This document shows positions 57,501-64,000 of a DNA stretch of 64,000 nucleotides, piece by piece. Every line of letters begins with the position of its first letter. Position 1 is the first letter of the stretch. Origin of the DNA: Ypsolopha sequella (lineage: Eukaryota; Arthropoda; Insecta; Lepidoptera; Ypsolophidae); the NCBI GenBank assembly GCA_934047225.1, contig OW203992.1, positions 20,387,501-20,451,500 on the forward strand, given 5' to 3'. The notes beneath the pieces were generated by a model. The model saw nothing but the letters and a program-made list of their open reading frames with translations. It had not been told where the DNA came from and did not search any database. The translations under genes and the position numbers were made by a program.

Positions 57501-58308
57501 GAATAGACAACATTGAAGAGTTGACTGGACTAAAAAGCTTCAGAGACTTGAAGGATACAACAATGGATTGGATCGCAAACAATTTTATCTACCCAATGAT
57601 GATGATGAATACAAAATGTGAATAAAAAAAAGAAAAAGTAGGGTTGGGGTGTAGAAAAGGGGGCACTTATCGACACTCCGACCAAAAGTAGCAAATCAAT
57701 ATGCACTTAGTTATCTGGTTATCTGTAATCCCATACCACACACAATCTTTATTTTGTTTAATACAACATGGAATGAAAAGAGAATATTGCTATACTGCAC
57801 AAATGTGGACATCCTCTGGGCATGACTTTAGTTGTTGCTAAACCTTAAAATCAACTAACTACTTGCCAGGGTGTGCAACTTAAAGTTAGATAGTACTCAC
57901 ACAATGTGTCTTGGTTCTTCCAGATTGTACAGCCGGGTTGCTGCAGCTAACACCAGTAACCCTAAACATACAAGATCAACTTCTAGGCTGATCTTAAGGT
58001 CGGGCAAGGGATGCTCAAGATCTAACTTTGAATTTAGTTCTTGTTTTAATTCAGATTCAATTTCTGCAGGTGCCCCATCACCCTGAAACATTCGGTTTTT
58101 TTTTATATAAAACACAAGGTTTCTACCCGTAGGGCAGTAATAGGAATCGACTCGTGTAATCTTTGTTATAATCTTGGCATTTAAAAAAACTTACTATTTC
58201 TCTTTCCAAGTTTGTTACTGATTTCTCTAGGAAACAATGTTCGTCACTAAGCGGTTCCCGAATATTATTCTTTTTTGTCCGTTTCCTAACACCTGTGGCC
58301 TGATCCAT
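45551..58308 (-). CDS. POMT1: protein O-mannosyltransferase 1, complete, ten exons
   Basis: ER multispanning enzyme that, with POMT2, transfers mannose from dolichol-phosphate-mannose to Ser/Thr of proteins such as dystroglycan (Drosophila rotated abdomen). Minus-strand exons: 58308-58195, 58082-57901, 57279-56978, 56791-56629, 56254-55934, 55019-54828, 52496-52406, 48875-48608, 47760-47543, 46042-45551. All are GT-AG with matching phases, 780 residues (human 747). The N-terminus is charged. The FDELHYGRY motif (residues ~100-108) holds the catalytic Asp-Glu of the first ER loop, followed by HPPLGK. Several membrane segments precede three MIR repeats (~361-600; [54 protein letters not shown]) and a final membrane block ending [11 protein letters not shown] transposon-rich intron between 52406 and 48875 was bridged by phase and homology. 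Confidence 0.95.
46480..46780 (-). mobile_element. LINE 3' end (minus), same family as 25150-25620
   Basis: The minus frame at 46746-46528 reads [20 protein letters not shown] then [13 protein letters not shown], closely like the 25.2-kb fragment. It lies in the POMT1 intron between 46042 and 47543. Confidence 0.65.
48346..48576 (+). pseudogene. inverted duplicate of POMT1 exon 55019-54828 plus donor and intron start
   Basis: 231 bp here are the reverse complement of 54782-55012, with no indels. Eight substitutions fall in the first ~75 bp and none in the remaining ~155 bp, which spans the exon end, its AG|GTACCG donor and ~45 bp of intron. The copied reading frame is open ([20 protein letters not shown] and onward). 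It is preceded by ttttctgttagtcag, a plausible acceptor. It points opposite to POMT1 and lies in the intron between POMT1 exons 48875-48608 and 47760-47543, so it cannot be spliced into the sense mRNA. Confidence 0.93.
49382..50665 (+). CDS. Penelope-like element: 5'-truncated RT plus GIY-YIG endonuclease
   Basis: A 427-codon open frame. Residues 15-30 ([16 protein letters not shown]) are RT motif B of Penelope-like retroelements; residues 53-62 ([10 protein letters not shown]) are motif C, where the expected YVDD reads YVYD, so the first catalytic Asp is Tyr. The thumb region with FLDV and YRKPTHTD follows. A GIY-YIG domain begins at residue 246 (GVY ... 258-260 YIG, then [13 protein letters not shown] and AVAEHAL), the hallmark C-terminal nuclease of the group. 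The Ala/Ser/Thr-rich tail ends inside the right inverted repeat, and the start codon listed (GTG at 49382) is only the frame edge; the true N-terminus is missing. An old but still open copy. Confidence 0.88.
   Translation: MSFLGYFVWRGDFYLQVDGVAMGSPIAPVVANIFMEWFEEKALQSARDKPRYWWRYVYDVFAVVNKNKLAGLTEHLNTIHPKISFTVECERDGRLAFLDVLIIRGPNGRLAHTVYRKPTHTDHYLKADSHHHPSHLASVPRTLINRALRLCDPQYVDAELTHVRHVLEANGYNWRQSNRLATPSTHHRPSVVERAPIYLPFVRGVTDRIGHLLRRKYSVKTIFRAPTKLRNWLRSPKDRDPLNTPGVYKVPCDCGKSYIGETKRNVSTRLTEHIRSMKKLDINGSAVAEHALSSDTTHFIRFDKATVLVKEKYTIPRKIHEAIEISRNPNFNRDHGWQLAPSWKPVLDGSSNFRTVPSDSDDVVRSFCLRTAPNNKQSEQSKESSASTIPPLSTTQPTLSARAMRAARRSAAASARLTTTVNAASSS
50905..51290. repeat. dispersed ~400-bp repeat, copy B
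   Basis: Direct-orientation copy of 26250-26650, located just outside the right inner arm of the Penelope-like structure in POMT1. Confidence 0.8.
51360..51755. repeat. inverted repeat enclosing a tRNA-like sequence
   Basis: Left arm (about 51363-51425, ctaaatattattagagtgca...) and right arm (about 51692-51752, ...tgcactctaataatatttag) are inverted copies of ~62 bp. Between them, 51598-51674 looks like a tRNA-derived SINE head. The left arm is itself part of the outer repeat of the Penelope complex. Confidence 0.75.
51598..51674 (+). mobile_element. tRNA-like SINE head or tRNA pseudogene
   Basis: A box tggcgcaattggtagcgcgc and B box ggttcgaatcc are intact, and a D-arm gcgc/gcgc and anticodon stem cttgt/acaag can form. 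The anticodon loop would be 12 nt instead of 7 and the T-stem is imperfect, so it is not a working tRNA. Confidence 0.6.
51806..51968. repeat. perfect hairpin, 79-bp arms, 5-nt loop
   Basis: 51806-51884 and 51890-51968 are exact reverse complements with loop cgaaa. Located in a POMT1 intron, non-coding. Confidence 0.93.
52213..52338. repeat. imperfect palindrome (MITE-like)
   Basis: agcgaaaacaggcgcacgca...cgcgtacgtac mirrored by gtacgcgtctatgc...ctgttttcgct. Adjacent to POMT1 exon 52406-52496. Confidence 0.7.
52406..52496 (-). CDS. POMT1: 91-nt MIR exon of POMT1
   Basis: Acceptor tatgtag, donor gtgaac. It encodes [20 protein letters not shown] and [11 protein letters not shown], the conserved POMT1 stretch between WWIV and EVSCYIDYN. 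It is isolated in a large intron crowded with palindromes (52213-52338 is only 68 bp away) and has no ORF long enough to be noticed. Confidence 0.92.
52885..53034. repeat. imperfect palindrome (MITE-like)
   Basis: gcgcctgcaaaatcagctat...ttaaaattttatgca mirrored by tgcataaaattttaa...atagctgattttgcaggtgc. POMT1 intron. Confidence 0.7.
53110..53892. mobile_element. degraded retroelement-type repeat
   Basis: Begins gagttctgtagtacctaaaa and gtccgtccgtccctccgtcc, ends ttacggaaccctaggcacgc...cgcacttggccggtttttt. The last block recurs at 30685-30735. Common in moth genomes; exact family not assigned. No intact ORF. Confidence 0.55.
54471..54575. mobile_element. MITE family 2, partial copy B
   Basis: caaggagcgtgacgtac...gtgtcacgctcatcgcactt then gcgcgcgattaaacactgt, as in 16841-16970. 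Confidence 0.65.
54660..54806. mobile_element. possible small TIR element abutting the POMT1 exon donor
   Basis: gacttgaattgatatagcaagcgcc at the left and ggcgcgcg...cttgctatatcaagtc at the right look like inverted ends differing by a 3-nt insertion. The right end is included in the inverted exon copy at 48346-48576, which stops within it. Confidence 0.45.
55020..55933. other. POMT1 intron, no gene seen
   Basis: Contains a poly-A/poly-T stretch near 55500-55525 followed by gggggccctttatatccacg, likely retroelement debris. No coding exon. Confidence 0.5.
56300..56361. repeat. 31-bp tandem duplication
   Basis: taacatgtacttcttctatc then tgtctgttt occurs twice (56300-56330, 56331-56361) just upstream (on the gene strand) of POMT1 exon 56254-55934. 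Confidence 0.85.
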
Positions 58309-59719
58309 GTTTTCAAATTAACTAGCTACTTGGCTTGATAAAATCTTCATATTGTTAAGTGAAAACAATCGAATAAATTGTTTGAGCGTAAAGTAACGGG
58401 ATTTGAATTTTGGACATTTCGATTTCGCCACTTTTTTCACCAACTTCACTTTGCTTCGTCGTCGTCACGCAGTGCTGCCAGACCCGATCAGAACTCTTGC
58501 CCACACGGGACAAAAATGTTAAAATTGCCCTTTCCGACACAAAATCGCCCATTTTCATGTTTTTCAAGAAACTCACTTATTTAGTCAAAATACGTTAAAT
58601 CTATACCTAAAAAAATCTTAATTTTTCTTTTGAATAGTTACTTGTGATTTTGTAATGTGTGATTTCTTCTCCGGTGATTTAGTTTGTTCATTTATATAAC
58701 CCAAAGCAAATAAAGGACTATATTATATCATACTAGGGAATTGTTCTTTATTTAGATACCATTTTACCCTTAGTTTCAATTTTAATGCAGCGCGCCTCAG
58801 TGGGGTCAACATGTATTTTGAGTAAAATGTACACTGTATTTGCTTCTTTGCTGCATCTGCATCAGAAGATAAAAATTTCGCTGAAAGTGGCTATTTTTCT
58901 AAAATTGCCCCTTATTTTACCGGTTCTAAGATATTTCCGCCCTTCATGCCCTTTTAAACAAAAAAAAACTAAAATTGCCCATGGCGTGGGCAATCCCCAC
59001 GGTCTGGCATCACTGTCGTCACGTCAGTCAAACAAATTCGAAAGTGGGTGGATCACAGAACACTTTTAAAAAGGGTGGATTCATTCCGTTTCGGGCTACG
59101 GCCACAGAACACATTTACTACGGCACAGAGGAAAATCTTCCTTTATGGGCATCGGTCATAAATGTAGCTAAACTCGACACCATTGACTTGCCAGCTCCAG
59201 CAGCTGTCCCTAATACCGGCTCCAGCAGTGGCGGCACAGCTTTTTAAATACGTCTCGCCCAACATCTTAATGTCACTAAATCAGTAGCACCCTCAGAATA
59301 AGGAATACAAATAGAAGCCTGACTAAAATAAGAACTGGGCATTAGCCATTGTACTCATCTAACGTAAATTACTCCTGTGTGCGAGTGAATGAAACGACGG
59401 ACCGCACTTACTTTATATTTTTTCCTGGTGTGTCACTAGATTGAACCAAACAAATGTCAGATGGATGTAATTTGGATGTATTTTAAAAATTATAATACCA
59501 TCAAATTAAATATGTCTCATCATTGTATCGTTGTGTTGTAATATCGTACGTTGCGTGCATCACATCTTAATTTGGTGGCATCGAAATGTCTATTGCATTT
59601 TGCGAAAGTTTACAGCTTCACCGAGAGAAATTAAATATTTTGGTGCTCTTCCTCTCAAAATTCGTGAAAGTGTGATTTATTATTGTTTGTGTTGATTGTT
59701 TTTTTAACATTGTAATAAA
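58309..59719. other. POMT1-THAP divergent intergenic region
   Basis: No conserved gene. A frame at about 59050-59247 (FIPFRATATEHIYYGTEENL then PLWASVINVAKLD) looks like part of a dispersed element. The block ccggctccagcagtgg near 59215 recurs in form at 32860 and 62250. Also here is a 59285-59340 copy of the 41680/62050 repeat. Confidence 0.45.
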
Positions 59720-60909
59720 ATGTCTTGTGCGATTGAAGGCTGTAAATCGCATACAGGAAGAAAAGAAAACAACAATGAAGCAATATCATTTCATCGGTGA
59801 GTTCTGATAGTTTTTATGTTAATAAGTTGCAGGATCATACCTAAAACTCAGTAACAATAATAGTACTTCTTGTAAATCATACTCGTGTTCAATTCTACAC
59901 CGATATTTGCCTGTTTTATATAGATTTTCTGCCGACTACGAGAGGTTATGTTTTTTCGTATAGTGATGTACTAAAGTCCGTGTGGCAAACTATCGAACAT
60001 TGGTTCCCGCGGCAGCCGTGCATAAAGGATAATAGATTAATGAGAGGTTTTCTTTTTGAGTATTAAAAAAAAACATAGTTTCCCAGAACTCTGTAGATGG
60101 TGTTGAACTGACTACGTTGCTAGGTGCCAAAGCCAAAACGATTGAAAAAATAACATTGCGTCACGTCACGTCACGTCACATACGCTCGTTGGTTGATGAT
60201 ATGTGTGCTGAGCATATTATGTGTGAATGCTTTGTTATGGTCCGTCCAGCTTTAAAATGTACCATGGCTTGTACTCATTGCGCTTTACGACTTTCATCTT
60301 TAGGAAAAAGATGTATGCCTCCATTTTTATACAAATCCACAAGGCACAGACTTCTCTTCTTTTTCTCTTGGGAGATTTTCTTTCTGGCTTAGAAAACTCA
60401 TAAAAAGACTGCTAATAATTTTTTTTTCCTTGTTGTTATTATTTATTTATTTTCAAAATGTCATTGTGATGTGATGTGACAATGACATTAATTACTTTTT
60501 TATGTACGTTTCGTTTTACGATCTCAAAATTACATCCAAGTGTAATAATCAAAAAATTATGTGACGTTCCGTTCCTTGCAGTAACTTACCAAGTTCAGCG
60601 CCATCTATCCAGCGACTAGGGAAGAGTAAAAAAAAAAAAGAAAATCCCTCATTACAGCGCGAGTTAAAAGAAAAATAATGCCGAATAAATATCGCCATAT
60701 TTTTTTGTTACAGATTTCCAAAAAGGGCAGAATTAAAAAGTGAATGGCTTAGACGAATAATTTGACCAAATTGGGCAATTGAAAAAAGCGGTCATATTTG
60801 TTCGAAACACTTTACGTCGGATTCTTTTAGACCAAACGAAAATTTAAAATGGAGACTTTTAAAAGCAGATGCCTTACCAACGTTATATTTACCAGATACA
60901 GACACATTG
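59720..60909 (+). pseudogene. THAP-domain gene with in-frame TGA
   Basis: Exon 59720-59796 starts with ATG and encodes MSCAIEGCKSHTGRKE...ISFHR; exon 60714-60909 continues in phase with FPKRAELKSEWLRRI, then GHICSKHF and ALPTLYLPD. The C-x4-C, 46-residue gap, C-x2-H spacing and the invariant Pro, Trp, Phe and final A-x-P-like motif make a complete C2CH THAP DNA-binding domain. Codon 43 is TGA (60763-60765) where an amino acid is expected before PNW. Both introns have GT-AG sites. A third exon starting near 61014 is possible but its frame is unclear. Pseudogene is favoured; sequencing error or a recoded product is possible. THAP genes often derive from P-element-like transposases. Confidence 0.75.
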
Positions 60910-61982
60910 GTAAACTTTAAATAATTATGTATAATTGCATTATCAATCTTGTTTGTAGGTACGTGCTTGTACTATACTATAGTATATTAACTCGATAATT
61001 TTTCAATTTTAGGCAACAGAACCAGTACCTATGGATGTCTGTGGTTTAGAAAAGTGCATACTTCTATGTTCGCAAATCGTTCTGAAAGGCCTGTTCGTTC
61101 ACGTTACTGCCGTGATCGACTTCACGAAGAAATTCCGCAGATCAAGACATTTTCGTACTTAGTGGTTGACAATAAAAGTACTTTGACAGGGTAGTTCTAT
61201 CGTGAAATGAATTTTGGGAATTCTTATTGACTTGAACTGCGCATAATTTGATTTCTTATTACAGGTTATTAGGTATTTTAATCGTTCATTATTTGTTATT
61301 AGTTTTTATTCAAGATAAGTTGATGTTTATTTGATAGAAATAAAAAAAAATGAAATTACCTCTGTAGTAATTGCGCTGTCATCGCTCATCATTGACATAA
61401 TATTATTATTACGAATCCTATAAGTCTATGATTATTATGATTTCTATTGTTGCGATTAATTCCTTCTTCCTTGATTGAACAAAGACGTGACATCAACGAA
61501 CATCTATTTGATTGAGTTAAGAGGCGACTTAAAAAGTATCCACTTAAATAGTTTACGGTTGTATCTCTGATACAAGCTACAGCATTTTTTGTACTAGAAA
61601 CAAGCACAATTTTGGACTTAACTTATGTACCTACCTGCCTACTATATAGTAATTTGTACTTAATAAAAAATATTATGCTAAACGAAAGATATCCTTTTAT
61701 TAATTCCTTATTTACACAATATAACATGTGTCCCACTGGGGTAGACAGAGACCACTTTGCTATTAATTCTCTTGGCCTCCTTCCAAAGCAAGAGGATGTC
61801 ACCAGAAAGGTCGGTGCCTCCTGCATTCTCTTTTTTTTCACACTTTGATACGATATGATGTGTGGTAAGGAGATTGGTCGCGGTTCATTTCGATTTGGTT
61901 TATTTATCGTAGTCAAAAATCGACATTGTTACATCACTAGCAAAGCAACGAACTAGTGACAACCTACCTAATTAAGAAAAAA

Positions 61983-62105
61983 CTAATACATATCCATCTC
62001 TCTCTAACGCACTAAAATGTCGTAAGAAAATCAAGGATAGGTGTCTTTCTCCGCGTATTATTTTAGCCAGGTTTCTATTTGTATTCCTTATTCTGAGGTA
62101 GCACC
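61983..62105. repeat. inverted copy of the 41680-41800 repeat
   Basis: aactaatacatatccatctc ... tgtattccttattctgagg is the reverse complement of 41690-41800. A shorter copy lies at 59285-59340. Confidence 0.8.
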
Positions 62106-62374
62106 CTACAAAGAGTATGAAAAATAGATTGTTGAATTACGCTATTGATGAATAGTAAATATGCAATGACTAATGCAAGTCTTAACTAGAAGAACCTGAA
62201 AATTTAAACAATAAATGAATTCTAACTAAACAGCTGGATTAGGCTGTCCCTCAGCTGCCGGAGCCGGCAATCACGAATTAATGGGACATGTGCCGGAGAT
62301 CTTTTCCGATATAGCTTCCATAAAAATCTCATAGTTGACGCTGCCTAACGACTAAACATGAGCATAATGTTATT

Positions 62375-62940
62375 AAAACTCACGTGAGCTGACATACTAA
62401 ATTATTATTACATGTGGCTTGAACACTCACGTGTGATTGTCGTTGACTATAAGCCAACCTTTTTACCTTTTGACAATGATGGTGCCGCCACGTCGTCGTC
62501 CCAAGAACGATACTGGCCTTGATAATATTCTAAAGATTTAAGAAAACACTTTTAAAGTTTAGTTATTTCAGTTCGAGTTCTGATGTATTTGGATAAGTAG
62601 ATAAAAAAGGAAACGATAGGTCTTCTAGTGAATAATACTTCATTTTATTTAAGTTTTTATGTAACACTGTTTGTTCCTTAAAAAAATGCCCAAATTGTAT
62701 TGGTGAAATGGCTGGCATATAATTATGTGTAGGGTTCCGTAGTTGTCCTACACAATATGCGGACTTCTTCTCCAAGTACATTTTATATTAAGTTTGTCGA
62801 CTAATACAGATCGCGCCAAATTTCTAGTACGGTTGGAAGTTGCTCTTTCCAAGAACGGCCCCATACATTTTGTTCCTGCTGATGCGAAGCGCCCCGCATA
62901 TTATGTGCGTGTTCAAGCCACATGTAATAATAATTTACAG
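62375..62940. mobile_element. remnant of the Penelope-like terminal repeat, interrupted
   Basis: 62390-62480 matches the inner arm 49285-49395 (ttattattacatgtggcttg then aacactcacgtgtgattgt), and 62690-62720 plus 62910-62938 match the opposite arm (attgtattggtgaaatggct, gttcaagccacatgtaataa). The interior holds unrelated sequence beginning agggttccgtag. Confidence 0.65.
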
Positions 62941-63022
62941 ATAAAAAGTTACAGCATTTTCCTGATCGCTTATCATTTTGCTTCTCTAATTCTGTTTAAA
63001 ATGTAGGATACAAGTGCTATTT

Positions 63023-63180
63023 GTTTCGATTCGGTTAACACGTTTTAACTTATTTGACAGGACTAAACTTAATTTAAGCATTCTGTCTTTTTCTTTCCGT
63101 ATCGTAAAGACAAAGACAGGACGCTCAAAATAAGGTTAGTCCTGTCAAATAAGTTAAGTTGTGTTGCGCCGAATCGATAC
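63023..63180. mobile_element. palindromic MITE, family 1, copy C
   Basis: ttcgattcggttaacacg to gcgccgaatcgatac, with aacttatttgacaggactaa; same family as 5517 and 31370. Confidence 0.8.
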
Positions 63181-63399
63181 CAATGTCCGTTGATTGGTCA
63201 GACAACGTCGTTTTCCAATTTTCGGCTGCTATAAAACTGTCCCCCTGAGTCAGACAGAAACTATTAATAATTTACTTTATGGACAGAAGCCACTGCTCAG
63301 ACCAATTTGGTCTGAGAGCCACTGTCTGAGAGCCACTTGAAATCACAGAGCACATAAAAAACCTATAAAGTGTACCTAATATGGAAAAGAATAAAACAC

Positions 63400-63570
63400 C
63401 AAAGGCTATCAAGGTCCTTTAGATACCTTTGCCTGTCCAAGAATGGGACAATTAAAAAAAAAATATATATATAAATATAATGGCTGTACGGGCTACTGCC
63501 CTTTGCCTATTCCAAGACGGAATGAAAAATGAGAAAAAAAAAATATATATAAATAATAAATATAAATATA
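63400..63570. repeat. LINE 3'-end-like AT-rich tails
   Basis: Two related blocks, each ctttgcct...ccaaga.gg followed by a-rich and (atatata/aataaa)n stretches (63425-63480, 63500-63570), suggest two truncated retroelement ends in tandem. Confidence 0.5.
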
Positions 63571-63782
63571 AATATGAAAAAATCCCCTTTGGATTGTAAG
63601 TTGACGCACGTGACAGATTTGCAAAAAAATCTTATTTTGGCTTTTTCCCTATTATTCTCATCTTTCTTAGCTATTTTCATTAGTGAATGTATTGTTGGTG
63701 ATATTAATTGTTATTTCCTTATTTTATTATATGTACTTCCTGTAATTACTTACTTCTAGGAACTTCTAGACTAGCAAACAAA

Positions 63783-64000
63783 ATGGTGTCTGATCTTGTT
63801 AAACCTCCGGACCCCCCGGATATTCAGAAGGTAACAGAAAATGAACTTAAATCTCCCGAAATATTTTCTCAATTGTCTCCTTTGTCTGATGCTGCTGATA
63901 CCACTGTTGATAAAAATCGCAAAAGACCTTTACCTGATTCTGAATCACAATCGTCAAAACGTACTATCTTAAACCCTGATTTAACCAAGGCTTCGATTCA
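63783..64000 (+). CDS. start of an ORF running off the window, probably LINE ORF1
   Basis: ATG at 63783 opens a frame with no stop through 64000 (72 codons). It begins MVSDLVKPPDPPDIQK and is rich in Pro, Ser, Asp and Lys, with KNRKRPLPDSESQSSKR resembling a nuclear localisation signal. Such low-complexity basic starts are usual for ORF1 of Jockey-type LINEs in moths, and LINE-like tails lie just upstream. No zinc knuckle is reached in the window, so the call is tentative. Confidence 0.5.
   Translation, partial: MVSDLVKPPDPPDIQKVTENELKSPEIFSQLSPLSDAADTTVDKNRKRPLPDSESQSSKRTILNPDLTKASI

Noticed and set aside
60117..60392. A 91-codon frame between the THAP exons
   Set aside because: Lies in the intron, no known domain, contains tandem cacgt repeats; THAP exons join without it.
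61014..61195. Third THAP exon
   Set aside because: A splice acceptor is present and two frames are open for 45-60 codons, but neither continues a known domain, so the end of the gene was left undefined.
63574..63759. A small hydrophobic frame before the terminal ORF
   Set aside because: Low-complexity, AT-driven and without homology; probably leader sequence of a retroelement.
1..64000. CRISPR arrays, operons, bacterial-type promoters
   Set aside because: No regularly spaced repeats or prokaryotic gene structure; the window is plainly eukaryotic.

Overview
The window is animal nuclear DNA, most likely from a moth or butterfly. Four conserved, intron-rich genes with GT-AG splice sites can be rebuilt exon by exon. 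They sit in AT-rich sequence packed with mobile DNA of kinds common in Lepidoptera: hAT elements, a Tc1/mariner-like element, Penelope-like and other LINE remnants, Helitron-like ends, tRNA-derived SINEs and many palindromic MITEs. The order assignment is an inference from repeat style and gene sequence.

Layout: (1) 894-31774 (+), phosphorylase kinase beta subunit (PHKB), 19 exons, missing only its first ~100 residues and ending in a CaaX box. Its introns carry a long-TIR element with a PIN-like coding remnant (1262-4365), a hAT nested inside a hAT with a 611-bp-arm palindrome (9037-12541), SINEs, LINE scraps and MITEs. (2) 35533-39219 (-), DNAJB11/ERdj3, an ER co-chaperone; its 56-nt last exon is too short to show up as an ORF. 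(3) 39658-41409, a Tc1/mariner-type element with perfect 24-bp TIRs and TA duplication. (4) 42770-44599 (+), proteasome subunit beta-2 (PSMB7). (5) 45551-58308 (-), protein O-mannosyltransferase 1 (POMT1), ten exons, containing a Penelope-like GIY-YIG element, several palindromes and an inverted copy of one of its own exons. (6) 59720-60909 and beyond (+), a THAP-domain gene or pseudogene with an in-frame TGA. (7) 63783-64000 (+), the start of an ORF that leaves the window, probably LINE ORF1.

The four cellular genes are not an operon or pathway. PHKB is glycogen/calcium signalling, DNAJB11 and POMT1 both act in the ER (folding and O-mannosylation), and PSMB7 is the trypsin-like proteasome subunit. 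PHKB/DNAJB11 and PSMB7/POMT1 are convergent pairs; DNAJB11/PSMB7 and POMT1/THAP are divergent pairs.

The most unusual structures are: the 231-bp inverted duplicate of a POMT1 MIR exon, identical over ~155 bp; a 42-bp tandem triplication across the POMT1 stop codon; a perfect 79-bp hairpin in a POMT1 intron; a 65-bp-arm hairpin capped by a tRNA T-arm; and the nested hAT pair. No computation or database search was possible; family calls rest on recognised motifs.
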